A stretch of DNA of 64,000 nucleotides, from contig JAODME010000015.1 in NCBI GenBank assembly GCA_025465095.1, positions 82,636 to 146,635 on the forward strand, in the 5' to 3' direction. The stretch is from Microbacteriaceae bacterium (GTDB lineage Bacteria; Actinomycetota; Actinomycetes; Actinomycetales; Microbacteriaceae). Below are positions 9,524-18,926 of the stretch, piece after piece (position 1 is the first letter of the stretch; each line of letters starts with the position of its first letter). A model generated the notes under the pieces. That model made no database searches. It was not told the DNA's origin and was given only the letters and a program-made list of their open reading frames with translations. A program made the position numbers and the translations under genes.

Positions 9524-11980
9524 ATGGAAGGGTCTGAACCGACGATCGTCTCGGTCGACGGGCGTCGCATCCGGCTCACCAATCTCGACAAGGTGCTCTA
9601 CCCGGAGACGGGCACGACGAAGGCCGACGTGCTCGACTACTACGCTCGCGTGGCAGACGCCCTCATCAGCCACGCGGCGAACCGGCCCGCCACTCGCAAA
9701 CGCTGGGTGCACGGCGTCGGCACCGCCGAGAAACCCGGCCCGGTGTTCTTTCAGAAGAACCTCGACGACAGCACCCCTGAGTGGGTTCCGCGCCGATCGA
9801 TCGAGCACCGGGAGCACGCCAGCGACTACCCGCTCGTGAACGATGGGGCGACCCTGACCTGGCTCGGACAGATCGCAGCGCTCGAAATCCACGTTCCCCA
9901 GTGGCAGTTCGGGCGCACCGGGGTGCAGAAGAACCCCGACCGGCTCGTGCTGGACCTCGACCCGGGTGAAGGTGCCGGCCTTCTCGAGTGCGCAGAAGTC
10001 GCGAGGCTCGCACGAACCATCCTCACCGGTATGGGGCTCGATCCGATGCCGGTGACGAGCGGCAGCAAGGGCATTCACCTGTACGCCGCCCTCGACGGCA
10101 GGCAGGATTCGGAGGCCGTCAGCTCCATTGCGCACGAGCTGGCTCGCGCTCTCGAGGCGGATCACCCGGATCTCATCGTCAGCGATATGAAGAAGGATCT
10201 ACGCACCGGCAAGGTGCTCGTCGACTGGAGCCAGAACAACAAGAACAAGACGACGATCACGCCGTACTCTCTGCGAGGGCGCATCCGTCCGACGGTCGCC
10301 GCCCCCCGCACCTGGCGGGAGCTCGCGTCCCCCGACCTCGAGCAGCTCGACTACCGGCAGGTGCTCGCTCGCCTCGCTCGCCGGGGGGACCCGCTCGCCG
10401 GGCTCTCCGCGGGGCACCTCGCGTCCCTCGAGCCGACGCCGGAGCGTATGGCCGGGTTCGAGACCTCGCCGCAGGCCGACGATCGCCTGGCGAAGTATCG
10501 CAGCATGCGCGATGGGTCGAAGACTCCCGAACCCGTTCCGGGCGACCCGGCCCCGACCTCCACCGGGCAGAGCTTCGTCATCCAGGAGCACCACGCCCGT
10601 CGTCTGCACTGGGACTTCCGCCTTGAGCACGATGGCGTGCTGGTGAGCTGGGCGCTGCCGAAGGGCGTTCCAACCGACGGGAACCAGAACCACCTCGCCG
10701 TGCAGACAGAGGATCACCCGCTCGAATACGGGACATTCGAGGGCAGCATTCCCCAAGGTGAGTATGGCGCCGGTGAGGTCACAATCTGGGATTCGGGAAG
10801 TTACGAGCTTGAGAAGTGGCGTGACGGCAGGGAGGTCATCGTCACCGTGCACGGCGAGAGGCACGGTTCCCATCGCTACGCGCTGATCCACACGGGTGGC
10901 CGTGACAGCGCGTCAGAGAACAACTGGCTCATTCACCTGATGGAGTCCGGTCGCGATGCCCGATCACTGCGGAGTCGAAGCGCGAGCCGCAAGACGGTGG
11001 GCTCGCCGCGTCGGTCCCACGAAAAGGCGGTCGCCCCGATGCTCGCGGTGCTCGGGACGGAACAGGACCTCAACGGCGGTGACGACTGGGCGTTCGAGAT
11101 GAAGTGGGACGGCATCCGGGCTATCGCCTATGTCGAGGGTGATCGACTCCGGCTCGTGAGCCGCAACGGCAACGACCTCACTGCCGGGTACCCGGACCTC
11201 GCTTCGATCATCGACTCGGTGAACGCGGATGCCGTGCTCGACGGCGAGATCGTCGCCTTCAACTCGCGCGGGCGACCGGATTTCGGCCTCCTGCAGACGC
11301 GGATGAACTTGGCGAAACGAATCGAGATCGACGCGGCGGCGAAGACCACCCCGGCCCACTTCATCGTCTTCGATCTGCTCGAGAGCGACGGGAGATCGAC
11401 ACTGCGGTCCTCCTACGACGAACGGCGCGCGCATCTCGAGTCGGCCGTCAGAGCGCGCGGCCGGGTCCAGGTGCCGCCGGCCTTCGACGGAAACGCCGGT
11501 GACGCGATCAGGGCGAGTCTCGAACTCGGTCTCGAAGGAATCATGGCGAAGAAACGCGACGGGACGTACAGCCCTGGTCGGCGCTCCCGGTCCTGGATCA
11601 AAATCAAGCACCACCTTGCGCAGGAAGTGGTGATCGGCGGCTGGCGCCCCGGCAAGGGCCGGCGCCTCAGCCAGGTGGGCTCGCTGCTCATGGGAATACC
11701 GGACGGTAGGGGGCTGCGTTATGTCGGTCGCGTGGGGACGGGCTTCCGTGAACGCGACCTCGACGAACTCACGACGAGGCTGCGCCGACTGGAGCGAAAG
11801 ACCGCCCCCTTCCTCGACGTGCCGAGAGCCGACGCCTCCGACGCACACTGGGTGACACCCCGGCTCGTCGGGGAGGTCGAGTTCTCTGATTGGACGGCAA
11901 GTGGGCGCCTTCGTCAACCGGCGTGGCGGGGGTGGCGACCGGACAAGTCGGCGGCCGACGTCGCGCAAGAGACCCCGTGA
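9524..11980 (+). CDS. ligD: multifunctional ATP-dependent DNA ligase LigD (Pol-PE-Lig order)
   Basis: 818 aa; primase-polymerase domain (VLDLDPGEG), phosphoesterase (FVIQEHHARRLHWDFRLEHDGVLVSWALPKGVP), ligase (FEMKWDGIRA). Confidence 0.93.
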   Translation: MEGSEPTIVSVDGRRIRLTNLDKVLYPETGTTKADVLDYYARVADALISHAANRPATRKRWVHGVGTAEKPGPVFFQKNLDDSTPEWVPRRSIEHREHASDYPLVNDGATLTWLGQIAALEIHVPQWQFGRTGVQKNPDRLVLDLDPGEGAGLLECAEVARLARTILTGMGLDPMPVTSGSKGIHLYAALDGRQDSEAVSSIAHELARALEADHPDLIVSDMKKDLRTGKVLVDWSQNNKNKTTITPYSLRGRIRPTVAAPRTWRELASPDLEQLDYRQVLARLARRGDPLAGLSAGHLASLEPTPERMAGFETSPQADDRLAKYRSMRDGSKTPEPVPGDPAPTSTGQSFVIQEHHARRLHWDFRLEHDGVLVSWALPKGVPTDGNQNHLAVQTEDHPLEYGTFEGSIPQGEYGAGEVTIWDSGSYELEKWRDGREVIVTVHGERHGSHRYALIHTGGRDSASENNWLIHLMESGRDARSLRSRSASRKTVGSPRRSHEKAVAPMLAVLGTEQDLNGGDDWAFEMKWDGIRAIAYVEGDRLRLVSRNGNDLTAGYPDLASIIDSVNADAVLDGEIVAFNSRGRPDFGLLQTRMNLAKRIEIDAAAKTTPAHFIVFDLLESDGRSTLRSSYDERRAHLESAVRARGRVQVPPAFDGNAGDAIRASLELGLEGIMAKKRDGTYSPGRRSRSWIKIKHHLAQEVVIGGWRPGKGRRLSQVGSLLMGIPDGRGLRYVGRVGTGFRERDLDELTTRLRRLERKTAPFLDVPRADASDAHWVTPRLVGEVEFSDWTASGRLRQPAWRGWRPDKSAADVAQETP

Positions 11981-12714
11981 CGAGGATCACCGTCGTCGTG
12001 CCGGTGAAGGACGATGCGCCGATGCTCGAACACTGTCTTGCCTCGCTCAAGCGGCAGATCCGCCCCGCGGACCAGTTGATCGTCGTCGACAACGGTAGCT
12101 CCGACGACTCGGCGCAGGTCGCGGCGCGATTCGGCGCTACCGTCGTGACCGAACCGAGGGTGGGCATCTGGCAGGCAGCGGCTACCGGGTTCGATGCGGC
12201 GACGGGAGACATCATCGCGCGGTGCGACGCCGACTCACGACCCGACCCTGACTGGCTCGAGAGGATTGAGGAGGCGCTCTCGGAGCATCCGTCCGCCGTT
12301 GCCGTCAGTGGGCCGGGTCGGTTTTACGATCTGGGTCAGCCGCTACGCTTTCTCGCAGACTTGCTCTACATGCGGGCATACTTCTTGTTCGGCCGCGGGG
12401 CCCTCGCCAATCGCACCGTGTTCGGGTCGAACCTCGCTCTCCGGGCCACCGCATGGCGCGACGTCGCCGAGCAGGTGCACCGCGACGACCCAGACGTGCA
12501 CGACGACTTCGACCTTGCCTACCATTTCCATCCCGCGGCGACGGTGCTTTACGACCGCACCCTCACCGTCGGAATCTCGGCCAGGCCGTTCCGCGACCGG
12601 CGCGCGATGGTCGTGCGCTATCGTCGCGGACTGCACACCGTCGCGGTGCACGGCGCACGCGACTGCGCCCCCATGCGCTGGCGTCGGCGCATCATCGAAC
12701 GGTCCCAGTCCTAA
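11977..12714 (+). CDS. glycosyltransferase family 2
   Basis: MTRITVVVPVKDDAPMLEHCLASLKRQIRPADQLIVVDNGSSDDS; GTGA overlap with ligD stop. Confidence 0.85.
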   Translation: MTRITVVVPVKDDAPMLEHCLASLKRQIRPADQLIVVDNGSSDDSAQVAARFGATVVTEPRVGIWQAAATGFDAATGDIIARCDADSRPDPDWLERIEEALSEHPSAVAVSGPGRFYDLGQPLRFLADLLYMRAYFLFGRGALANRTVFGSNLALRATAWRDVAEQVHRDDPDVHDDFDLAYHFHPAATVLYDRTLTVGISARPFRDRRAMVVRYRRGLHTVAVHGARDCAPMRWRRRIIERSQS

Positions 12715-12723
12715 GCTGCACAG

Positions 12724-12774
12724 ATGACAACGTCGCACCGACCCGCCGAGGTGCGGGAGAGGGATGCCGGATGA
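12724..12774 (+). other. candidate leaderless leader peptide MTTSHRPAEVRERDAG coupled to the YihY gene
   Basis: ATG 6 nt after TAAGCT; TGA overlaps downstream ATG (ATGA 12771-12774). Confidence 0.5.
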
Positions 12775-13760
12775 CCCCCACGAGCCGCGGCCTCGACAGA
12801 ACGGCCTGGAGACTCGTGGCCCGCCGAAGCTGGCACGGTTTCGTGCGCCATCGCGGCATCGACTCCGCCGCCGCCCTCACCTTCTTCGCGGCACTCGCCC
12901 TGCTTCCCGCAGCACTGAGCGTCGTCTCCGCGGTCGCCGTCTCCGACACTCGAGAGGGTGCCGTTCGTGAATTGCTCGTCACCGTTGACACGCTGGTTCG
13001 AGACTCGACCGTCACGGCGGTTGCGGGACCGCTTCAGCAACTGACGGAGCTTCCGAGCCCAGGCTGGGGTCTCGCGATCGGACTGGTGCTCACGCTATGG
13101 ACCGCTTCGGGGTACGCGACCGCGTTCGGCCGGGCCGTGAACACCGTCTACGAGGTGCAGGAAGGTCGTCAGTTCTGGAAATTCCGCGGCCACATGCTCC
13201 TGGTGACCCTTGTCACCACCGTCGCATTCGCGGGCATCCTCACGATTCTGCTCGGGACGCCAGCTGTCGCCCAGGCCATCGGCGAGAACGTCGGCATCGG
13301 CGAGCCATGGCTCACCATGTGGAACATCGGCAAGTGGCTCGTGTTGCTCGTTCTCGCCCTTGTCATCGTCGCGATACTCTACTTCTTCACGCCGAACGTC
13401 CTCCGCCCGAGGCTGCGCTGGGTATCGTGGGGCTCCGCCTTCGCGATAGTGCTCTGGGCGACCGCAACCGCCGGTTTCGCCGTGTACGTGGCATCGATCG
13501 GGCAGTACGACGAGATCTACGGCTGGCTCGGCGGTGGAGTGGTACTGCTGCTCTGGCTGTACCTGACGAATCTCGTGCTCGTGCTCGGCGCGGAGGTGGA
13601 CGCCGAAATCGTGCGGGTGCGTCAGCTGCAGGCGGGAATCGAAGCGGAGGACGTCATCCGGTTGCCCCTTCGCGACTCCACCCGCAACCTGATGATCGCC
13701 CGCCAGAGCGCCGACGACGCGGCGGACGGTCGCGCTCTCCGCGAGCAGCACGTACCGTAG
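12771..13760 (+). CDS. YihY/BrkB family membrane protein
   Basis: GIDSAAALTFFAALALLPAALSV...GYATAFGRAVNTVYEVQEGRQFWKFRG. Confidence 0.88.
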   Translation: MTPTSRGLDRTAWRLVARRSWHGFVRHRGIDSAAALTFFAALALLPAALSVVSAVAVSDTREGAVRELLVTVDTLVRDSTVTAVAGPLQQLTELPSPGWGLAIGLVLTLWTASGYATAFGRAVNTVYEVQEGRQFWKFRGHMLLVTLVTTVAFAGILTILLGTPAVAQAIGENVGIGEPWLTMWNIGKWLVLLVLALVIVAILYFFTPNVLRPRLRWVSWGSAFAIVLWATATAGFAVYVASIGQYDEIYGWLGGGVVLLLWLYLTNLVLVLGAEVDAEIVRVRQLQAGIEAEDVIRLPLRDSTRNLMIARQSADDAADGRALREQHVP

Positions 13761-13784
13761 AAGCACCCAATCTAAGGACTCATC

Positions 13785-14264
13785 ATGCGCCTCAAGCTGT
13801 TGTTCGTGATCGGAACCGTCTCCGGCTATCTTCTGGGGGCCCGCGCCGGGCGGTCGAAGTACGAACAGATAAGGACTCGCGCCAGCGAGGCGTGGAACGT
13901 CCCTCGCGTGCAGAAGATCGTCACTGAGACTCAGGAGTTCCTGAAGGAGAACGCCCCGATCATTGCCGACAAGGTGGCTGAGGGCACAAAGATCGCGAGT
14001 GAGAAGTTCGCGGAAAGCGTGACGATCGCCAGCACGTCCGTCTCCGAGGGCACGAAGGTCACCGTTTCCGGCGCAAAGGATGCTGCAGAGAAGGTGGCCG
14101 GCACCGCCCGGGAAGTGGGCGGGAAGGTGGCCGAGGCGGCACGTTCCGTCGCCGCCCGGGTTGCGGGCGCGAGTGCGGGAGCCGACCGGAACGACGCGGC
14201 GGATGCTGCCGACACGGATTCCACGGACGGGCGCGCCGGGAGCACCGAGCCGCGTCCTCTCTGA
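13785..14264 (+). CDS. YtxH-like protein with N-terminal hydrophobic segment
   Basis: MRLKLLFVIGTVSGYLLGARAGRSKYEQIRTRASEAW..., amphipathic Ala/Lys/Glu tail. Confidence 0.6.
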   Translation: MRLKLLFVIGTVSGYLLGARAGRSKYEQIRTRASEAWNVPRVQKIVTETQEFLKENAPIIADKVAEGTKIASEKFAESVTIASTSVSEGTKVTVSGAKDAAEKVAGTAREVGGKVAEAARSVAARVAGASAGADRNDAADAADTDSTDGRAGSTEPRPL

Positions 14265-14283
14265 TCCGATCTGGTGGTCGGCG

Positions 14284-15846
14284 TCAGTCCTCGTCGTCAT
14301 CCGTGAAACGATCCTGCGATACGACGCTGATCACCCCGGTCATAGGCACGATTCCGCTGAGCCTCTCGGGCGAGAGAATCCGTGTCACCTCGTCGCGATC
14401 CATCAGGCCGGCGGCGACTACGAGATCGGCGATCGACGCGTTCGTCGTGAGCGCCGTGTGCGCCAGGCTCGCCGACGCGGTGTAACCGATGTAGGGCGTC
14501 AGCGCAGTGACGACGCCCACCGAGGTCTCTACCTGCATGCTCAGTCGTGAGAGGTTCGGCGTGATGCCGTCGATGCAGTTGATGCGGAGCGTGCGGCAAG
14601 CGTTGGTCATCCAGGCGAGCGACTGCAGAATGCTGTGCGCGATCACGGGCTCGAAGGCATTGAGCTGCAACTGTCCTGCTTCGGCCGCGGCCGTCACCGT
14701 CGCATCTGCCCCGATCACGCTGAAGGCGACCTGATTGACAACCTCCGGAATGACCGGGTTGACCTTTCCCGGCATGATCGACGACCCCGCCTGACGAGGG
14801 GGAAGGTTGATTTCGCCCAAGCCCGCCTGGGGTCCGGACGACAGCAGGCGCAGATCATTGCAGATTTTGGACAGCTTCACCGCCGCGCGCTTGAGCGTGC
14901 CGCTCAGGGTCATGAAGATGCCGGCATCCGAGGTCGCCTCGATCAGGTCCGCGGCGGTCACCATGTGAATACCGGTGACCTCGATGAGCTGACGACACAC
15001 CGAGGCGGCGTAGCGCGGGTCGGCGGTGATGCCGGTGCCGATCGCGGTCGCACCCATGTTGATCTCGTTGAGCCACGGAATCACTTCGCTGAGCCTGTCG
15101 AAGTCCTCCGCGAGCGTGTGAGCGAATCCGCTGAACTCCTGACCGAGCGTCATTGGCACGGCGTCCTGCATCTGGGTGCGACCCACCTTGAGCACTCCGG
15201 CGAACTCGACGCCCTTCGCCGCGAATGACTTCGTCATTCTCGCGTGCTCCTCGAGGAGCCGTTTCGTGCCGAAGACCATCGCAAGCTTGATCGCGGTCGG
15301 GTACACGTCGTTGGTGCTCTGGCTTCGGTTCACGTCGTCGAGCGGGTGCATGTGCTTGTAGTCGCCGAGTTCATGCCCGAGCAGTTCGAGACACCGATTG
15401 GCGATGACCTCGTTCGTGTTCATGTTCGTCGAGGTGCCCGCTCCGCCCTGGATGACGCCGACGACGAACTGGTCGTGCAGTTCGCCGTTGACAATCTCGA
15501 GGCACACACGTTCGATCAGGTCGGCCTTGGCGGGATCGAGGACGCCGATCTCCCGGTTGGCTCTCGCCGCCGCCTGCTTCACCCGGGCGAGCGCGCGGAT
15601 CAGGTCGGGATAGACCGAGATGGGCCGCCGGGTGATCGGGAAGTTCTCCAGTGCCCGCGCCGTGTGAATGCCCCAGTAAGCGTTCGCCGGTATTCTCATC
15701 GACCCGAGGGAGTCGCGTTCGAGTCTCGTCGGCACCGAGTCGTCGAGGCCGAGGGGACCGGGATCGAACTCGCCGGCGGCAGGCGCTTCCCGAAGGTTCT
15801 CGAAACCCGCCGTGGCCGGAAGGAGGATGGGTGAGGTTTCGTTCAC
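14284..15846 (-). CDS. aspA: aspartate ammonia-lyase
   Basis: DSLGSMRIPANAYWGIHTARALENFPIT; QGGAGTSTNMNTNEVIANRCLELLGH; PGKVNPVIPEVVNQV signature. Confidence 0.93.
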   Translation of the reverse strand: MNETSPILLPATAGFENLREAPAAGEFDPGPLGLDDSVPTRLERDSLGSMRIPANAYWGIHTARALENFPITRRPISVYPDLIRALARVKQAAARANREIGVLDPAKADLIERVCLEIVNGELHDQFVVGVIQGGAGTSTNMNTNEVIANRCLELLGHELGDYKHMHPLDDVNRSQSTNDVYPTAIKLAMVFGTKRLLEEHARMTKSFAAKGVEFAGVLKVGRTQMQDAVPMTLGQEFSGFAHTLAEDFDRLSEVIPWLNEINMGATAIGTGITADPRYAASVCRQLIEVTGIHMVTAADLIEATSDAGIFMTLSGTLKRAAVKLSKICNDLRLLSSGPQAGLGEINLPPRQAGSSIMPGKVNPVIPEVVNQVAFSVIGADATVTAAAEAGQLQLNAFEPVIAHSILQSLAWMTNACRTLRINCIDGITPNLSRLSMQVETSVGVVTALTPYIGYTASASLAHTALTTNASIADLVVAAGLMDRDEVTRILSPERLSGIVPMTGVISVVSQDRFTDDDED

Positions 15847-15986
15847 TTCGTAGCTCCGTTGCTGTTGGTCGCTTCGCTCGTGGCAGTGGACTCAGTTGAC
15901 TCTACTCGGCGGTTGACGCAAGCCCTTGAGTCCTCGGACGACCGGGCATAGCGTGTCGGAGACGGCGAACCCGGGAGGACGAAACG

Positions 15987-16235
15987 ATGAGCACCTTCGA
16001 CACCGCAGGCGACCTGTCGGCGGGAGGCCCGTATACCGATGGCCTCGACAGCGAGGCGGTGACGAGCCGGTCGGCGGCAGACGATGCCGCGACGAGCGGC
16101 GGAACCCCGGAGGAGACAGCCTCGGACGGCCAGAACCTCGGCGAGAACGGCGGGAATGCGAACCTGGCCGATGGGGCGCTGTCGCCGGGAAGCACCGCGA
16201 CAGGTGGGCCGACGACGACCGGCGACGTGCAGTGA
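15987..16235 (+). CDS. small acidic low-complexity protein
   Basis: MSTFDTAGDLSAGGPYTDGLDSEAVTS...; SD GGGAGGAC; promoter-like TTGAGT-17-TAGCGT at 15926-15954. Confidence 0.6.
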   Translation: MSTFDTAGDLSAGGPYTDGLDSEAVTSRSAADDAATSGGTPEETASDGQNLGENGGNANLADGALSPGSTATGGPTTTGDVQ

Positions 16236-16381
16236 TGACGGCGACCGATAAATCGTGGTTACCGCACCTGAACCGCCCCCGCGATTCGGTGTCGACCTTC
16301 GGTCGCCGCCATCCCTAGCCCCCCGGCTAGTTGCATGGTCCACTCTAGGCAGAAGCGGCGTTCCGCCGACCCCCCCAAATC

Positions 16382-16408
16382 GGGGGTGGGCATTAAGGGG
16401 GACAAGGG
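16382..16408 (+). other. putative G-quadruplex motif
   Basis: GGGGGTGGGCATTAAGGGGGACAAGGG: four G3+ runs with loops T, CATTAA, ACAA. Confidence 0.55.
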
Positions 16409-16422
16409 CGCCCGTCGAGGGC

Positions 16423-16451
16423 TTGCACAGCGTTCTCGGCGGGCCTAGCGT
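16423..16451 (+). promoter_or_regulatory. candidate leaderless promoter of the 55-aa ORF / recQ
   Basis: TTGCAC (16423-16428) - 17 nt - TAGCGT (16446-16451), then 6 nt to ATG 16458. Confidence 0.6.
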
Positions 16452-16457
16452 CGGGGT

Positions 16458-16625
16458 ATGGATGACGCGATGAACGGCCCGGACCTCGGTCGACACTCTG
16501 CCGGCCGGCAAGACGGCGACGAGCAGGCGGTTGAAGAGGTCGCGGATGCTTTGCCGGGTAGCGGCCGGCTCGAGGAGCCGGAGGACGACCTGAACGGGGC
16601 GAGCGGACCCATTCAGGTTCCGTGA
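16458..16625 (+). CDS. 55-aa acidic small protein overlapping recQ start
   Basis: MDDAMNGPDLGRHSAGRQDGDEQAVEEVADALPGSGRLEEPEDDLNGASGPIQVP; GTGA overlap with recQ; too short for the ORF track. Confidence 0.6.
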   Translation: MDDAMNGPDLGRHSAGRQDGDEQAVEEVADALPGSGRLEEPEDDLNGASGPIQVP

Positions 16626-18313
16626 CGACTGCGTCCACGCGAGCGCAGGCTGCCGACGAGGCGCTCACCACTGGCCAGATGAACAGCGACATCCGCCGCG
16701 TCGCGAGAGAGTATTTCGGCTGGGAGTCTCTCCGCCCCGGCCAGCTCGAGGCGATTGTCGGCGTTTTGGAGGGTCACGACTCGTTGGTGGTCATGCCGAC
16801 CGGATATGGGAAGTCCGCCGTCTACCAACTCGCGGGGGCGCTTGTGAACGGCCCGACGGTCGTGGTTTCGCCGCTCATCGCACTGCAGGCCGACCAGGTG
16901 GCAGGCATCCGCTCCCGCCGTCGCGCGCCGGATGCCGCGGCCATCAACTCCGCTCAGAACGATCGGCAGAACGACGAGGCTTGGCGGTCCCTGTCGACGG
17001 GCAACTCCGAGTACCTGTTCCTCGCGCCGGAACAATTGGCGAAGGACGACGTCGTCGACCGACTCCGCGAGCTTCGAGTGCAGCTCTTCGTCGTCGACGA
17101 AGCACACTGTGTCTCATCCTGGGGTCACGACTTCCGGCCCGACTACCTCCGCCTCGGCGATGTTATCGACCGTCTCGGCCGGCCCACGGTACTGGCGCTG
17201 ACCGCGACCGGTTCCGCCCCCGTGCGGGAAGAGATTCTCGAGCGCCTGAAGATGCGCGAACCGCGGGTTCTCACCCGCGGCTTCGACCGCCCGAACCTCC
17301 GCCTGGAAGTCGTGCGCCATTCTGAGGATTCGGCCAAGCGCGATGCGGTCGTCGGACAGATCGCCAACCTTCCCAAACCGGGGCTGCTCTACGTCGCCAC
17401 GCGCAGAGACACCGAACGCTTCGCGTCCGAACTGAACGAACGAGGCATCCGGGCGACGGCGTACCACGGCGGCCTGAACGCGGCGGAGCGCAGAACCGCG
17501 CACGAATCGTTCCTCGCCGACGAGGTCGACGTCGTCGTGGCGACCTCCGCGTTCGGAATGGGGATCGACAAGCCGAACGTGCGCTTTGTGCTGCACGCGG
17601 CCGTGACCGACTCAATCGACAGCTACTACCAGGAAATCGGCCGCGCCGGCCGTGACGGCGAGGCGGCGACCGTGACGCTGCACTATCGCTCGGAGGATTT
17701 GGGATTGCGCACCTTCTTCACCGCACGGACTCCGGACAAGGCGGCGCTGACGCAGGCATTCGCGGCGCTCACGGCCGCGAAGGAGCCGGTCCGCCCCGGG
17801 GCGCTCGCTCGCGACCTCGGAATCTCGTCCAGAAAGCTCACCGGGCTATTGAATCTGTTCGTCGAGGCCGGTGTCCTCGAATCACGTCCGCGCGGCCTGA
17901 AGGCAGTGCGCTCCACTACCCCGGCAGACGCAGTGCGGCTCGCCGTGGAGGCCTCCGAATCGCGCGAGCGGATCGAGCATTCGCGGCTCGCAATGATGCG
18001 GGGGTACGCGGAGACAAGAGCCTGTCGCCGCGTCGTACTGCTCGGCTACTTCGGAGACGAGCTCTCCGAGCCCTGCCGCAACTGCGACACGTGCTCCGAC
18101 GGCAGCGCCTTCGAGGCGGCGCCGGAGAACGCGGATTCGCCGTTCCTCCCCGATACCCACGTCCGGCACGGTGAGTGGGGAGAAGGCACGGTCATGAGCA
18201 TCGACGACGACAGGATCACCGTGTTCTTCGAGAGCGAGGGCTACAAGGTACTGTCTCTCGACGCCGTGCAGGAACGTGGCCTGCTTGAGACCCTCGCCGC
18301 GAATCCGGCTTGA
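16622..18313 (+). CDS. recQ: RecQ-family ATP-dependent DNA helicase
   Basis: VVMPTGYGKSAVYQL, VDEAHCVSSWGHDFRPDY, ATSAFGMGIDKPNVRFVLH, QEIGRAGRDGE, Zn motif CRRVVLLGYFGDELSEPCRNCDTC. Confidence 0.93.
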   Translation: MTTASTRAQAADEALTTGQMNSDIRRVAREYFGWESLRPGQLEAIVGVLEGHDSLVVMPTGYGKSAVYQLAGALVNGPTVVVSPLIALQADQVAGIRSRRRAPDAAAINSAQNDRQNDEAWRSLSTGNSEYLFLAPEQLAKDDVVDRLRELRVQLFVVDEAHCVSSWGHDFRPDYLRLGDVIDRLGRPTVLALTATGSAPVREEILERLKMREPRVLTRGFDRPNLRLEVVRHSEDSAKRDAVVGQIANLPKPGLLYVATRRDTERFASELNERGIRATAYHGGLNAAERRTAHESFLADEVDVVVATSAFGMGIDKPNVRFVLHAAVTDSIDSYYQEIGRAGRDGEAATVTLHYRSEDLGLRTFFTARTPDKAALTQAFAALTAAKEPVRPGALARDLGISSRKLTGLLNLFVEAGVLESRPRGLKAVRSTTPADAVRLAVEASESRERIEHSRLAMMRGYAETRACRRVVLLGYFGDELSEPCRNCDTCSDGSAFEAAPENADSPFLPDTHVRHGEWGEGTVMSIDDDRITVFFESEGYKVLSLDAVQERGLLETLAANPA

Positions 18314-18351
18314 CTTGCGCTGACCGCCGTGACCCGACGTAGGCTCGATCC

Positions 18352-18396
18352 GTGATGTCGTCGTGTGCGCCCGAGGTGATCGGGGTCCGGTCGTGA
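18352..18396 (+). other. candidate leaderless leader peptide MMSSCAPEVIGVRS
   Basis: GTG 6 nt after TAGGCT (18340-18345); TGA overlaps GTG start of next ORF (GTGA 18393-18396). Confidence 0.45.
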
Positions 18397-18689
18397 CCCG
18401 CGAGGTCAGCCTCGAGGTACTTCGCGCCGAGGCCCGCGATGAGCTCGACACCGTGATCTTCGAACGATGCCGAAACGGCGAGGACCCGTGGGACTTCATG
18501 GACGAGCTGCCGAGCATTGATGAGCTCGTTGTCTACCTGCTCCGCGCCGAACAGATTCTGGCAGACGGCTCGCAGGCGCCGAGCGCCGCACGCGAGTACC
18601 GGATCCTCCGTCAGATCGGTTTGGATCATCCGGACCTGACCGGCACCGTCTGGCGGCTGCTCGGTCAGGTGAGTCTTCCGGCGCTCTGA
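18393..18689 (+). CDS. conserved hypothetical protein
   Basis: VTREVSLEVLRAEARDELDTVIFERCRNGEDPWDFMDELPSIDELVVYLLRAEQIL... Confidence 0.6.
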   Translation: MTREVSLEVLRAEARDELDTVIFERCRNGEDPWDFMDELPSIDELVVYLLRAEQILADGSQAPSAAREYRILRQIGLDHPDLTGTVWRLLGQVSLPAL

Positions 18690-18708
18690 CCTCCAGGCCG
18701 CGTTCCTC

Positions 18709-18737
18709 TTGCGCCGAGCGACGTCGCCGGTCAGGCT
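18709..18737 (+). promoter_or_regulatory. candidate leaderless promoter
   Basis: TTGCGC - 17 nt - CAGGCT, then 6 nt to ATG 18744. Confidence 0.5.
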
Positions 18738-18743
18738 GGACGC

Positions 18744-18926
18744 ATGGACAAATCAGAGCATGCACCCGACCCGTATGAGGACGGCACCGTGCCTGCGGAC
18801 GCCGACCTGGCCACCTCGAGCGAGGACGGTTCGGCGGCCGAGCCGTCGATCGACCCCGTCGCACCCGAGCCCGGGAACGAGCCCGCAACCGAAGACGAGA
18901 AAGATCGGGCACAACGCCATTACTGA
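18744..18926 (+). CDS. small acidic protein, possibly frameshift-split with the next ORF
   Basis: MDKSEHAPDPYEDGTVPADADLATSSEDGSAAEPSIDPVAPEPGNEPATEDEKDRAQRHY. Confidence 0.5.
   Translation: MDKSEHAPDPYEDGTVPADADLATSSEDGSAAEPSIDPVAPEPGNEPATEDEKDRAQRHY

Noticed and set aside
13095-14300. 401-aa minus ORF
   Set aside because: Antisense of the YihY and YtxH-like genes; His/Asp/Glu/Arg-rich shadow translation
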